Shown here: piece by piece, positions 46,195 to 57,799 of the stretch
Layout of the letters: each line of letters starts with the position of its first letter
How positions within the stretch are numbered: position 1 is the first letter of the stretch
Origin: Austropuccinia psidii
Taxonomy: Eukaryota > Basidiomycota > Pucciniomycetes > Pucciniales > Sphaerophragmiaceae
NCBI GenBank assembly: GCA_023105745.1
Contig: JALGQZ010000006.1
Span: 65,702,316 to 65,766,315, forward strand
Direction: 5' to 3'
DNA length: 64,000 nt
Program-made: the position numbers and the translations under genes
The notes under the pieces: generated by a model
The model's database searches: none
The model's input: only the letters and a program-made list of their open reading frames with translations
Told to the model about the DNA's origin: nothing

Positions 46195-47600
46195 GGATTT
46201 TATCCTCTCCTGTCTGGTGGTAAGGTTTAACCAAGATCACTGAGAACACTTGGTGTTTCCTAGAGAGTGACTATGTGATCTTGACCTCCACTGCATTCTT
46301 AGCTATGATTTTATTCCAGAATAAAAATTCTATATCCATAGCTGTATCATCCTTGTGGCATGTAAGGCATCCCACACTTCTTCTAAGCATATCTACTATT
46401 ACTAGGAGATATTTTTAGTTCTCCTTTCCTCCTTGGACAAGGCCTGTACCTAGTCCTTTTTGGTAATTTTCCATGGGTTCTTGGGCTCCTCTGTGGATGG
46501 GAGTAGTCCATACTTCTTCCAATGCTTCCTGTTTTTATTCTTGCATCTTTCACAAGTTTTTATGTATTCACCTAAATCTTGTTCCCACTGAGTCCACCAA
46601 GTTGTACCTGGTCACCTCTCTTTCTTCCTGTATTCACTCATGTGTCCCATGTAGGGGAAGTTATTGCATTCTTGAAGATTCAGGGAGGCATGGTCCCTTT
46701 CTATCACTGTGAGGGCACTAATGTGCTTCTCCCTGTGTTACAGGAGTCAATCTATAAAGAAAAATCTTTTTTACTTATAATCTCTCAACCAAGGTTCCTT
46801 CAACTAGGATTCCCATTATGGGCTACTGCACTTTTGTTGAAGGTGTGACATTAATATTCTACACTGTTTGTGTTTTGAATAAGATTTATACACTGAACTG
46901 AATAATTTATTATAGATTTCAGGGTACCTTATCCCTAATATTGGTTTTTAGCTCTCCTCTGGTCCAATATGGTAAGTTTGTGGGGTACAACCTCCTAGTA
47001 CCCATTCTGTGATCTTAAAGTTTCTCTTGCTATATGTTTCCATGAAATGGATGCGGATATTTGCTTCCACTTCAGGCTCATAAGCTTTATTTCTTTCAAA
47101 CTTTTCCAGTGGCCATCTACTAAGGGAGTATGCATTATTATGGGTTTTTCCTTCCTTCTACATGATGGTCATATTTCCACTATACTATTGGATGGATAAT
47201 TGCAACCTCAACATGTACCTATTAGTAGTGTCAATGTTGAGAAATTACTTGAGTGAAGTAATTTTCTGTATACTTCAAAGACTGAACCCTCCAGATAGTA
47301 ATGGAGGTTTTCTAGAGCCCATACCAGACATAAAAATTCTTCTTAGTTGCTCAATACCTGGCTTCTGAATATTTCACTTTCCCAGAGATATAACAGATTA
47401 CCCCTTCTTTAGGCTCACTACTTACAGTTTTTCTTTGGTGTAGGGCTGCTCCCAATCCTTGACTGAAATCTTCCTCTATGTAGTACTAGAATGGCACTTC
47501 AAATCTGGGTAGTATAAGGAGAGGTGCATTAGTGCGTTCATGTTTTGTCCTCTAATATGAATCCCTACTCCCCTAGTAAACTCAAAACATACATCTTTTG
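46195..47600 (-). pseudogene. Element D RNase H and integrase remnants
   Basis: On the minus strand RNase H-like sequence is readable in pieces from 47600 to about 46900. Integrase follows with a recognisable EEPKNPWKIT segment near 46480 and a DTAMDT-like block, and then jumps directly to the post-core block (KNAVEV, SRKHQVFSVILVKPYHQTGEDKI) at about 46340-46195. Comparison with element C suggests that most of the integrase catalytic core has been deleted. Many stops. The plus-strand frames at 46473-46848 and 47162-47368 are shadows. Confidence 0.5.
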
Positions 47601-48600
47601 AGCATAGCTTATATAAGCTGCTAGTGATGTGGGCAAATTATATGGTGTGGTTTCTGTGTTAGCTTCCAAACACAATGCAGGATTGCATTTACTTGATGTT
47701 CTTTTTTACTGGCTTCTGCCCTACTGCTGCTACTTTTTTTCTGTCTATGAGCAAGCTGAGGCCTGAGACCTTTTGTCCTAGTGCCAATAGTTCTTGTTAG
47801 CCAAAAGTACACTTTTTAAGTGAAATTTTCAGATTAACAGGTGTGAACTTACTCAAGACTCTGTCTATCTATTTTGCATGGTTTTCCCATTTATCCGAGT
47901 ATATGATGATATAATAAATGTATACAACCATCCATATTTCCAATAGTTCCGCTTAAAATATTGTGTTCATCATCATTTGAAAGTGGGCTGGTGCATGTTT
48001 TATGCCAAATGGCATCCTAGTGTACTTACATATGCCCATATGGCATAGAATTTGCAGAAGTTTCATGGAGTTTGATTGATCTCCATTCCAGTGAAAGCCT
48101 TTCATACAACCCATATTGGTAATGTATTTTTCTTTTTCCATTTTATCCAGTGAATGCGGTATCCTTGTTATAGGGTACCTGTCAGTATTTTTGTAGTTTC
48201 TCAGTGCTCTGAAGTCTCCACACAATCCATATATTTTCCACCATGCCAAGTGCTTAGGACAGGTGTGGTTACTTGCACTATTTTATTATGTCCAATATTT
48301 TGATTCCATCCATTTCTAAGAGTTCATTGACATTTTTTCCAATTTCTTTCCTAGTTTCAAAAATTTCTGAATACCAAGGTCTTCTGAGCATGGGTGGATA
48401 AGGCCTTTCCTCATCCATATATAATTCTATAACATGGCTTCTAATTTTTCCTAAGGGTTCTTCTCCTATGGAAAGGGCTTGGTTGTTCTTCCTCAGGAAT
48501 TGTACTAGACTAACTGTTTGTTTACTGGTGAGGTTAAAACTGAATTTACCCTGTTTAAATGAATTTAGCAGTTCCTCCAAGGGGGCTTGGTCAGACAATT
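47601..48600 (-). pseudogene. Element D reverse transcriptase pseudogene
   Basis: Two open pieces, 48598-48278 and 48249-47953, cover RT from its N-terminus (ERPYPPMLRRPWY) through LCGDFRALRNYKNTDRYPI and MGICKYTRMPFGIKHAPAHF, which is typical Gypsy RT palm sequence. The frame breaks near 47950, before the catalytic YxDD region. A stop and frameshift separate the pieces near 48270. Confidence 0.7.
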
Positions 48601-48639
48601 AGTCTATATCAAGTGAAAATTCCTTTTCCTTGTTGGTAC

Positions 48640-51000
48640 CTATGTTAATGTTCCTGTTTTTACAATTGTAAATATCACCTCCATACATTCTTTGGTAATA
48701 CTTTCCCAATAAGAATCCTTGAATGTGGGCATCCTTAAGACTAAAAGATCTGGATTTATTCTTATTTTACCTTTTATATTGGGTATTATCATATCTTTGA
48801 TAATAGTCCCCACATAGGTCATCTTTCCAAATTCACGCTTGAAATTCTTTTCCTTTTTGGCAATATTTGGCTTTCACGATTTCTGAAAGACTTCTACAAA
48901 TATTCTTTGGCCACTATTGAGAAATGTGAACCACTTTCATCTATGAATTGGTGTTGAGAATTGTCTAAACCTACAGTCATATTAGTGGCTGTACCATATA
49001 TATATGCCATTCCTTCAGTTGGTGTATCTAGGAATGTTTTTGTATCTTTTGTATGTTTGCACAAATTGTTTTTGGGAGTATCTTTTGGAAATCCGGCTTC
49101 CAACTCTATTCCGTGGATCTCTAACTGGGTTTCCTCTTGTTGCTCCACCAGGAATTCCTATATTGGGGCTTGGTTATCATCAGAGGTTTCTCTGATGTAA
49201 TCACCAAGAAATTCATAGTCAGATTCTTCTTCTTGAATTTCTTCCCCTGGGACTGGTACAAGGGAATAGATTTTATTCTTTGCCTTTGAAATTTTTTGGC
49301 ATAGTGGTATGTGGATCCACAATTATGAAAGGAATCCTTTTTTATTGAGGACTTCTTCCACATTCTCTATGGGCTTATCCTTGTTGTAAGCCCTGAAGTC
49401 CTGTTCCTCTCTGAAAGTTTTGCCTTTATTTGGGGAAAAATTTCCAATATCTTTCCTCTCCCTTACTTCTTGTAAGGTGTTGGCAAGATAATCTAGGTTT
49501 CAGCCATTAATACACCTGCATTTTAATGAATTTTCTAGTTATTCCAGAAGTTGTTTTAGAGGTTTGTGATCACCAATTTGAATATTCATATGAGGATCAG
49601 TGCCTTTGAGTCTTCTAGACTGTCTGAGACACCACTAGTAAGGATATTCTTTTCACTGAGTAGTTTTCATCTTCAAATGACATGGTTGTTTTCCATATCC
49701 AAGTGACATTACTTTACTTTTGGGTGATTTGACTTTTCCACCATGGCCAGTTTCTTCTTCCATGAATTTATTTCATTTACGTGTACCAAATACTAGCATG
49801 TCCTTCAATTTCTGTGTTGATTCTGGCTGTTATCCAGTAGTGTGGTATACTTGGCACCTCAATAAGGAGTCCAGAAATATAATCAATGTGTTCTGTATGA
49901 TCATATTCTTGTACACCAGGGAAGTTTGGCTGCTTGTGGTGTCTGGAAGTTGCTTCAGCACTTTGTTCTCTGAATAAGTCATGTTATATCCATCTTGGTA
50001 TTTTGATGGGGATCTTTACTCATTTTCCACCAAGGCATCTGGTTTGATATCCTCTTGGTGGCATGGAGTGTTTCCAAAAACATGGCCCTGTGTTTGGGGT
50101 TGTATGTTTTGGAAGACATTGAGAAAATTTTTCATGTCTTGATCCAAATATTCCCTTTCCCTATTTCAGTGATATTGCTCCTCCAAGACTTCATTCAGTC
50201 TCCTTTTGACTTCTTCTGAGGCTTTACTTAGTGCATTATAGTCCTCTGGAAGAGTATGAACTGTTTTGGTTTGTAAGGTATTTACCTCTTGTAGCCTTGA
50301 GATGTTTTCATGGAGTGTTTCAAACTATTTTTGAGTTTTTTTTACAAATTGGGATATTTGCAACCACCTTTCATTACTGTTGATGTTACTATCAGGTGTA
50401 ACAACATTATTTTCTTAATGAGGGGAAAATAATTTGTAATAGTAGGGCTAATGATTCTATCAGTAGTATTTACAACTATTTATGGATCTTGTGCACTTAT
50501 TTCACCAAATCAAACAGCTTCTGTATCATTGTGTCTGACTCTCTCTGCCTCTGGTTGAAAGAAGTCTTGTTCTTTACCTTTGATCCTTGTCTTCTTCTGG
50601 GAGCTACCTGGGATTATGAAGAATGGTGACTCTTGGCCACTGATCTACTGGCTCTTGGGTGGGTTAAAGCAACTGGGAAGTCTGGTTTGTTTACTCCTTT
50701 TGAGCCTGAAGGAATCATAGTATGCTTTTTTTGGTTCAATTTTTCTTCTATGGCCTGGATAATGGATTGATTCTACCCTACCCTGGCTGCCCTTTCCGCC
50801 AGGAGTTTGAACTTCCTATTGGGATTAAAAACTTTGGTGATTACCATTAGGTCTTTGAAGGGTATCTCTTTGAAAAATATATTCTGAAAGCCTGCACCAA
50901 GCTCTTCCCAGTGTGAGGATATGTTGAACCTCTTTTTGTCCATTCTACATTGGAATAAGTCCTTGTGGAACTGGTGGGGGTGAAGAGCTTGATCCATATC
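48640..51000 (-). pseudogene. Element D gag and protease pseudogenes
   Basis: Protease sequence is seen in 49148-48894, where the active-site Asp-Ser-Gly is disrupted (IDESGSHFS), and in 48822-48640. The zinc knuckle in 49363-49121 reads FHNCGSTYHYAKKF, with the first and last Cys replaced by Phe. Gag capsid pieces extend to 50997-50773 (HWEELGAGFQNIFF region). All are separated by stops. A plus-strand frame at 49720-49977 is not supported. Confidence 0.6.
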
Positions 51001-51839
51001 CTTCCAGTCCTCTTGTGTGAGGTCCTTGTTTAACTGGAAGGTACATTAAATTGTGGGAATAGCTTAACTGAGTGTTCTGCCATCCACTATGGTGTATGGA
51101 CCCTGATCTTCTGGTTGTAAACAGTATTGATCAGTCCTCTGGCTGGTTCCTGGGGTGTACAGGAGACATGTTATCAGTGTTTGCAAGCAGTAAGAAACTT
51201 TTTTTTCTGAGGGCATTTACCTTTTAATGTTCCTTGTACATATGTATGTTCAGATGCCTTGGGAAATTTGCCTTTAGAGGTTCAAAATAGGTTAATTATT
51301 GTAATCTTCCCTGTACAAGTTATCAAAGTTGGATTGGCTTGTATGGAAGAAGGGATTTATGGTTTTCTAGTCCTCTGAGTGGCAATATGTGTCCAGCTTT
51401 TTTGTATAGGAGGTTTTCCCCATGCTCCTTGCCTTTGCCCTTCTGAAATTCTGTGTCTGAGGGTGCCACTGGTGTATTTCCCTGCAACTTGGTCCCTAGT
51501 GGTATGAGATTTCTTTCCACTGATAAGGAAAATGAGGGCTCATGTCAGTTAAGACTCTTGTTATTATTTTTGAATGCTTGATAATGGCCTCAAATACAAT
51601 ATTTGTGTGTATTGTACCTTGTATTATGATGCATTATTGAAATTATCACTTGTAAATCAGAAATACTGTTTTTTGGATATATGTTTTACTATTTTATCCC
51701 ATATATCTCACAGATTAACCTTTAATTAACAAGGACAATTTTAGAAGTGGTTATGTAATGGAAAATTGAAATTATTAATATGTCCAACATTTAATTAAAT
51801 AATAATAATATCAGGGCTTTCTGTTTTTTATATCCAAAA
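51001..51839. other. Transition region, nothing recognised
   Basis: It is probably the 5' part of element D (gag N-terminus or leader). The minus frame 51520-51323 (65 codons) is unassigned. The sequence becomes AT-rich to about 51830 and then changes abruptly in composition. Confidence 0.4.
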
Positions 51840-51861
51840 ACACACCCACCAGGGCAAATCT

Positions 51862-52023
51862 TGCGTCAATTGTTGGCGATTGACTTCATGTCGCACTGCT
51901 GTCAGTATAAAATCTTGCTTCAGTTGCGTTAGTGTCACTTTATAGTCACTGGATTTAGTGGGTCACGTCATGTCAGCGTCAAGACAACGTCAATCGTCAC
52001 ATGTGTCACATTAGAATGTCACT
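51862..52023. repeat. Dense cluster of GTCA motifs
   Basis: Twelve GTCA tetramers lie in about 160 bp, eight of them between 51962 and 52022 (as in CACGTCATGTCAGCGTCA), nearly all in the same orientation. Several are CGTCA. The cluster begins just at the compositional border and could be subterminal transposon repeats or a regulatory array for CRE-type factors. Confidence 0.6.
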
Positions 52024-52189
52024 CAAAGCTCAAACCCATTTCAACACTATTTGCAATGTTTGGATAATTTCACCTCATTAGCTTGCGCATCCCCACCTAA
52101 TCCGCCCCAATGCTTTGCATGCTTACGCACCCACACTGCCCTCCACATGAGACTCCGACACTGCCCCCCCATCTCCATCCTCACCACTC

Positions 52190-52955
52190 CTTACGCTTTC
52201 ACACCCCTGCCCTTACCATCTTTATGCTCACGTGGTGCCCTCCCGACATGCCTCTGACACCGCTAGCCATCCTTACACTTGTGTAGTACCCTCCCAACAT
52301 GCTCCCAACACCACTTATCCTTACGCTCGCAGAGTGCCCTCGCGACATCCTCCCGACACTGCTTACCAGCCTTATGCTTGCGGAGTGCACTCCCAACATG
52401 CTCCCAACACCACTTATCCTTATGCTTGTATAGTGCCCTCCCGACATCCTCCTGACACCACTTATCCTTACGCTCGCGGAGTTCCCTCCCGACATCCTCC
52501 GACACTGCTTACCATCCTTATGCTTGCGGAGTGCCCTCCTGACATGCTCCTGACACCACTTATCCTTACGCTTGTGTAGTGCCCTCCCAACATGCTCCCG
52601 ACACCACTTATCCTTATGCTTGTGGAGTGCCCTCCCGACACTGCTTATCATGCTTACGCTCGCGGAGTGCCCTCCCAACATGCTTCCAACACCACTTATC
52701 CTTACGCTTGTGTAGTGCCCTCCCGACATGCTCCCAACACTGCTTACCATCCTTACGCTTGCGGAGTGCCCTCCCAACATCCTCCTGACACTGCTTACCA
52801 TTCTTACGCTCAGGGAGTGCCCTCCTGACATGCTCCTGACACCACTTATCCTTACGCTTGTATAGTGCCCTCCCAACATCCTCCCGACACCACTTATCCT
52901 TACGCTTGCGGAGTGCCCTCCCAACATGCTCCCAACACGGCTTATCCTTACGCTT
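52190..52955. repeat. Minisatellite of about 15 units of 48 or 51 bp
   Basis: Units begin with GTGCCCTCCCAACATGCTCC or variants and contain CCTTACGCTTGTG. Units with CACTTATCC are 48 bp and those with TGCTTACCATCC are 51 bp, so both keep the reading frame. A minus-strand frame of 242 codons (52927-52199) and plus-strand frames run through the array. This follows from the unit length and does not by itself show coding. Confidence 0.85.
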
Positions 52956-53496
52956 CCGTACTACATCAAGAGTGTACGGTGGCTTGTTGGCCTACACGAT
53001 GAATGCAATCGCCAAAATATGCTGAGTGGCCTTCTCTGCCAACAGGACCTAAGGGGAAATTGGTCAGTATATTCACAATGTTGTGGTTAGGGTTTAAATA
53101 ATGAGACTCACAAATTAAAACCTAATAACTGGACTATTTAAGACAAGAAGTGTGTCTCCTGTTTCCCCAACAAAACCATTTTATTTCATATCATTCAAAT
53201 GGAACACTTTGCTTAGTCCTTACCTCATGAGTGTTGAATAGTTCAAAATTTGACTTTAGTAGGTTTCTCACTAGTCAACTTTATTCAATGTCTCACAGGG
53301 AAGTGATTTCATTTGCATGATATGAAATAATTTGCAATAAATCGCCTCCTTCAATTTCCCAACAAATTGCATTTTCCAAATGCAATTATTTTACTTCCAC
53401 CTTTTTTCTTCAATTTGGATCTTTTTATTCAAAAATTTTCAAACAAGTTATCAATCAACTCGTCACCATCTATTTGCTTAATAAACTACCTCCACT
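52956..53496. other. Spacer upstream of the 53.5 kb gene
   Basis: No coding frame. Toward the right end it becomes pyrimidine-rich (TTTTCTTCAATTTGG, CTCGTCACCATC), which suits a fungal promoter or 5' leader before the ATG at 53497. Confidence 0.4.
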
Positions 53497-55688
53497 ATGG
53501 CCCAAACCTGGGGAAATTCAACTGAATTCAATGAACGACCAACTTCAGCCCCAGAGAGTGGAAGTGAAATCTCTGATATTGCCAGTAGTCGTGAATTAGG
53601 CATTGAAGTAGAGAGCCAGTCACATGAAGATAATCAAGATCCACCAGTTCTTCCAGAAAGTGAGGATGCATCCATCTTGAATATTTCTAATCTCTCAAAA
53701 CCTGATATTGTGTCATAGCCTTTATGTCAGGTCAACCTCCAAGCTCTCAGAAACCAAATTTTAAAACTTATGAGAAGGAAAAGACTGTTGAACCTTGTGC
53801 ACCGACAGAAGATGATGGGCAAGATGATTTAATTTTCAATGGGGAGGTGGAAATTATATCCAAGGAAGAATTTGTCTCCAACATTACTCAAACAATCCCA
53901 AGGCTTGAAAAAATTCAAAATGATAGTAAAATTCCTGATTATGTGCGTCAAAAGATTGCTGAAGCCATGAGCTTGCTCAAAATGGATTTGAACCGTAAGT
54001 CCATTACTAATTCAAAACAAAATTGATAAAAATAGCTGCTTACAATATATGGGCAGGTGTGGAGGTGGGAGAATCTCTACCTGAAGGATCTCGAGTCGTA
54101 ATTGGATTTCCAGGCAAAGGATTAGGAAAAAGACCAAATATACATGTGACCAAAAAAACAAACAAAAAATGCTGTACCTTTGAAGCCGCAAAGGATTCTT
54201 GTGATCAAGGTGATGAAATGATCAATGTTGAAGGGGACCATATTGATAATGAACCTCTGCATACTGAGCCCCCCCATACTGAATGAAACAATCCATGATG
54301 AAGCTCCACATACTGAAAGCCCCCCAATACCCAATGAAACAATGCATGATGCAACCCCTCCCGCCTCTACTTGGAATTTTCAAGCCTTTCAAGAAAGGGA
54401 AACAATTAAACATGATACAATGGGACAAGATATGACTGATATAGTTCCTGACCCTGAGCCCAAGGTGTCATCGTCTGCTAATTTTCAAGGAATATTTTTA
54501 TCCCGCATGGAAGAGTTTTCAGGAATTTTGAATTATCATTCCAATATTACTCAACAATCATGGAAAAGGGGGCTTCATAATATCAATAGTAGTTACAAAA
54601 ATCAATGGGACAATTTACCAAGAAAAGATGCTAATACATTCCTGCCCATTGGTATTAAGGTGATCAGTAACTGAGAGCTTAAAATGTTGGCCTGGCTGGA
54701 GGACCTTGAGATGGCAGGTGAGTTTTATCTTTGTGCATGATATATGATTATTGGCTGTTGACTGGTGATATAAATTGCAATATACAGGGTTATATTTTTT
54801 TAAGCCAACAGAAACAGAAGCGTTTTTTGATCACAACATTTGGAATCTCAAATTGATGAAGGAAGCAGCTAAAACTCCAGAGAATCTCCCAAAATCTGAA
54901 CACTCCTTCTTCAAAATGGTTCAGAGCCTTCTTTACTCCACCAATCCAGTTAAACATTTTTGGGCAAATGTTATGTTTGAATCCATTAGTTTAGTCTCAT
55001 ACAATGTGATTGCACCCAAACCATATGTTTCACCAACTTCAAATTTGACCGATCCTCTTGGACTCAAATGGGGGCAGTTTAATACCTTTCCTCCTGCTTG
55101 AGTAAATTGAAGCAACGTGCAACCCAACTCAGCATTGAAGGTGGCGGGGCTGACAATGAGATATCCACAAAGCCGCACAAGAACCTGGAGGATTCAATGG
55201 ATACAGTTATCCATTTGATGATTGTGTACAACATGGTACATGCACATACAAAGGTCGAAGTTAATGGCATCAAAGGCAAACTCACGAACTCAAAAAAAAA
55301 TGAGGCCATCAAAGATCTTTTGGCGCATCACAAGAATCTTGGAATAAATAGAATTTGCTATGGTATATTAGCAGCATTCTGTGCGGCGGGGGTTCATGGT
55401 TTGATGGTATGCTCAGATGACTGGAGAATAAGCTCAGTTAAAGGGGCTTTATCACTAATTGACATTTCAAAAAAACTTTCAGAGGGTAAAAATCTAGTGA
55501 GGCCAGTGTGGCTATGTACTAATAAGTATATTTGTAATTTACTGAATAAAAGTTTCTTCTCATCAGAGTCTTTTAACCCCACTGTACCTCTTAGATTTGA
55601 ATTTGCACAATGCTTAGTATTATACTTTGGTGATGCCTGGGTGGCAAAGCGCGGTCTTGGTTCAAGTGACGAAGTCACCTTGACTTAA
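53497..55688 (+). pseudogene. Broken multi-exon gene of unknown function
   Basis: Coding blocks join through two in-phase introns: 53995-54056 (GTAAGT...GGCAG, 62 bp) and 54718-54787 (GTGAGT...TACAG, 70 bp). Lesions are a stop and frame change at about 53716, a one-base gain in a run of seven C at 54269-54275 that shifts a repeat rich in HTE-PP-NET, a TGA at 54672-54674, and a frame change near 55095. The N-terminus is acidic/Ser-rich; the middle has a Gly-rich VVIGFPGKGLGKRP patch; the C-terminal 190 residues look like a folded domain (VIHLMIVYNMVHAH, RICYGILAAFCAAG). I recognise no family. It may be cargo of a DNA transposon together with the downstream dioxygenase. Confidence 0.55.
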
Positions 55689-55847
55689 CCCAGGTCAGCT
55701 AAACTCACAACCAGGATTGACCTGTTTTAGATTAGCTTTGTAATAGATAAATTGTAATTGAATTTTGCAAAGTTATTTATTAATTTAATAATCATGACTT
55801 CCTATCCTACTACTGCCTGGATACCACAGTCTGAATACCAATAGTAA

Positions 55848-56201
55848 TTGTACGGCGGCATGTCTCCATACATCATTGAAAAGACTCCGACAAGATGCAA
55901 GCTGAGTGAGGCAGTTGTGCGCGCGAGTAGTACATGTGGGGTAATTGCGGGAGGTCGCGTTTATCACTTCCCGCCAGCCCATAATAGGCCAAATGTTCCT
56001 GTGTCTTTCAAGAGCACTAGGATAACTAGGGATCCGCAGCAGGATGCATATTGCATTTGCGTGTGCTTGCAATATTCCAAATGGTTGGATTGGAAAGTGA
56101 TTGCATGGGAACATCAATATGTCAAATTGAATAATGCACTATCCACTGCAATTTTCAGGTTCAGTTATTTGAGATCGGGAATTTGCAAAGGGCAGGTGTG
56201 A
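55848..56201 (+). CDS. Hypothetical frame, 117 codons
   Basis: A single frame from ATG 55848 contains ASSTCGVIAGGRVYHFPPAH and DAYCICVCLQYSKWLDWK blocks whose composition is protein-like. It ends GICKGQV-stop, where a GTGTGA sequence could be a weak donor. I do not recognise it. It may be a remnant exon of the preceding or following gene, or chance. The antisense frame 56117-55785 overlaps it and is less convincing. Confidence 0.25.
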   Translation: MYGGMSPYIIEKTPTRCKLSEAVVRASSTCGVIAGGRVYHFPPAHNRPNVPVSFKSTRITRDPQQDAYCICVCLQYSKWLDWKVIAWEHQYVKLNNALSTAIFRFSYLRSGICKGQV

Positions 56202-56308
56202 TCTTTCTTTTTAGCCGCAATTAAAAAATATTCATCAAACGCAATTCAATTTAGGTGATATTAATAAATCAGTAATCATTTGGTTTTATTTCATTTTCTG
56301 CTGCAAGC

Positions 56309-57640
56309 ATGCCATTCACGAAAAAAGAAAAAGAGCGTAAAAGGGAACTCGCAAGAAAGCGTTGGGCTGAGGAAGGAAAGTGTGAGTTGCTTGCTTAATC
56401 TCAGTATATATATATAAATATATATATGCTTCCACATTTATGTGGCACCCTCATTGGGCCCCACAGAAGAACATTGGCTTTAGTCGGTTCAGATTGTGCC
56501 AATGTCATGTGGGCTCCAACAGGGAAGTCAAAGGATGTGTGCCAAAGAAAGCTCCTTGGCAGTATCTGATATGTTGTGTGCTTCAACACATAGTGATCCC
56601 TCAACCACTCAGGAATAGTGGGAGATCCCAAAAGACAAATGAGCGCAAAACGGCCCAAATGAATAGATTGTTTTCCTCCTCTCGCCCAACAGCACAAATA
56701 TCAATGCCAGTATCAGCAAATAACACCCCAAGTGAAATTTGGAGGGTTGTGGATGTCAATCAGATCAAATGCATTCACTTTGGCCTTGTGGCAATTTTCT
56801 CTTCAACCGGATTGCTCATTGCCCTTGTCAAATTCCGACCATTCACAACAATGAGTGAAGTCAAGGTCAATCAATGGGATGAATTATCACAATTCTTATT
56901 TTGCAAAAAGAGATTCACCAACCCGATTGCAACAAATAGAGCAATACTGGAGGGATTTATATTTGCAATTGGGCGGCACAAAGAATGAACAATTTGGTCT
57001 GTATGGAAGTGTTGGGAAAATTGAAAATGCAAAAGATGAATGGCGGAACCAAGGTGCCAATCTTAGCTCAGTGGGTTGCATTCTAGGTCAATCCTTACCA
57101 TATGCTGGGGAAAATTTATTTGAGAAGATTCAAAATTGCTACAACTCATTGGGGGTTCCGTCTTTTGATCAAGTTAGCTATTAAGCCAATATGCCCGCAA
57201 ATCAGGGTGCATTGGAGTTTGCTCCCGCACTCACTTTCACCATGAATGGATTCAAAAACGCACCTCATGTTGATAAGGATGCATCGCTGTATGCTTTGGG
57301 ATGGTGGTTTCAAGATGATAAGCGGACCAGCCAAATTCAAAGAGATGCGTCAAAGCGGTGTACAGGGGGGAAATTGATTTTCCCAAATGAGCATTTTTGG
57401 ATTGATCTATCCGCATGTCATGGGCTCATTCAGGTAGTGTGGGCCAGTAGTGCATTTGTTCATTATACTGATCCAGCACAGGACAACCAAAGCATGACAC
57501 TAGTGGGTATGTCCGCACAATGCTCAAGCAGGTTAGCAAAAACAATGCAGCAAAAAAGCCATGGCTATTATGAGATTGGCGAGAGAGCGGGCTATCAAAT
57601 CAGGGATGGTAATACAATCTCATGCCAATTCAAAGAATGA
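56309..57640 (+). pseudogene. TET/JBP-like 2-oxoglutarate Fe(II) dioxygenase, broken
   Basis: The first exon starts ATG 56309 (Lys/Arg-rich, KKEKERKRELARKRW) and ends at a GTGAGT donor at 56382. An in-phase acceptor CCCAACAG ends at 56692. The body reads IKCIHFGLVAIFSSTG, then shifts frame near 56975 and has a TAA at 57182-57184. The domain after it is open to 57638. Within it, NAPHVDKD gives His-x-Asp at 57266-57274, GGKLIFPNEHFWIDL resembles the core strand, FVHYTD supplies the distal His, and an Arg about 23 residues later could bind 2-oxoglutarate. These fit the Tet-like oxygenases common in rust genomes, which oxidise 5-methylcytosine in studied relatives. Metal-binding residues survive although the gene is interrupted twice. 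Confidence 0.6.
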
Positions 57641-57799
57641 GGAGATTTGCATGTGTGTTGGGTAAATAATGGTGGGGTAAGGCAGAGGACAATATACACC
57701 AGAATTGGATGGTTTTGAGTGTGGGAGATGGGGTGTCTCACATGAAAAAGGGGTGAAGTGGATTATGCACAGTGGCACGCCATTGTACATATGTCCTGG

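Larger units (their letters stand above)
44180..51000 (-). mobile_element. Element D: decayed Gypsy element, element C superfamily
   Basis: Minus-strand gag, zinc knuckle, protease, RT, RNase H, integrase and chromodomain-like pieces occur in order from about 51.0 kb down to 44.5 kb. They are closer in style to element C than to A/B. It is interrupted by element E at 44749-46193, and element B lies immediately to its left. No LTR could be identified for D; its left part may have been lost or lie beyond element B. Borders are approximate. Confidence 0.7.

Noticed and set aside
52199..52927. 242-codon minus-strand repeat protein in the 48/51-bp minisatellite
   Set aside because: Unit lengths divisible by three keep frames open on both strands; there is no upstream promoter, no unique domain and nothing favouring one strand.
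56404..56426. (TA)n stretch as a promoter or origin
   Set aside because: It lies inside a predicted intron of the dioxygenase relic and is a simple microsatellite.
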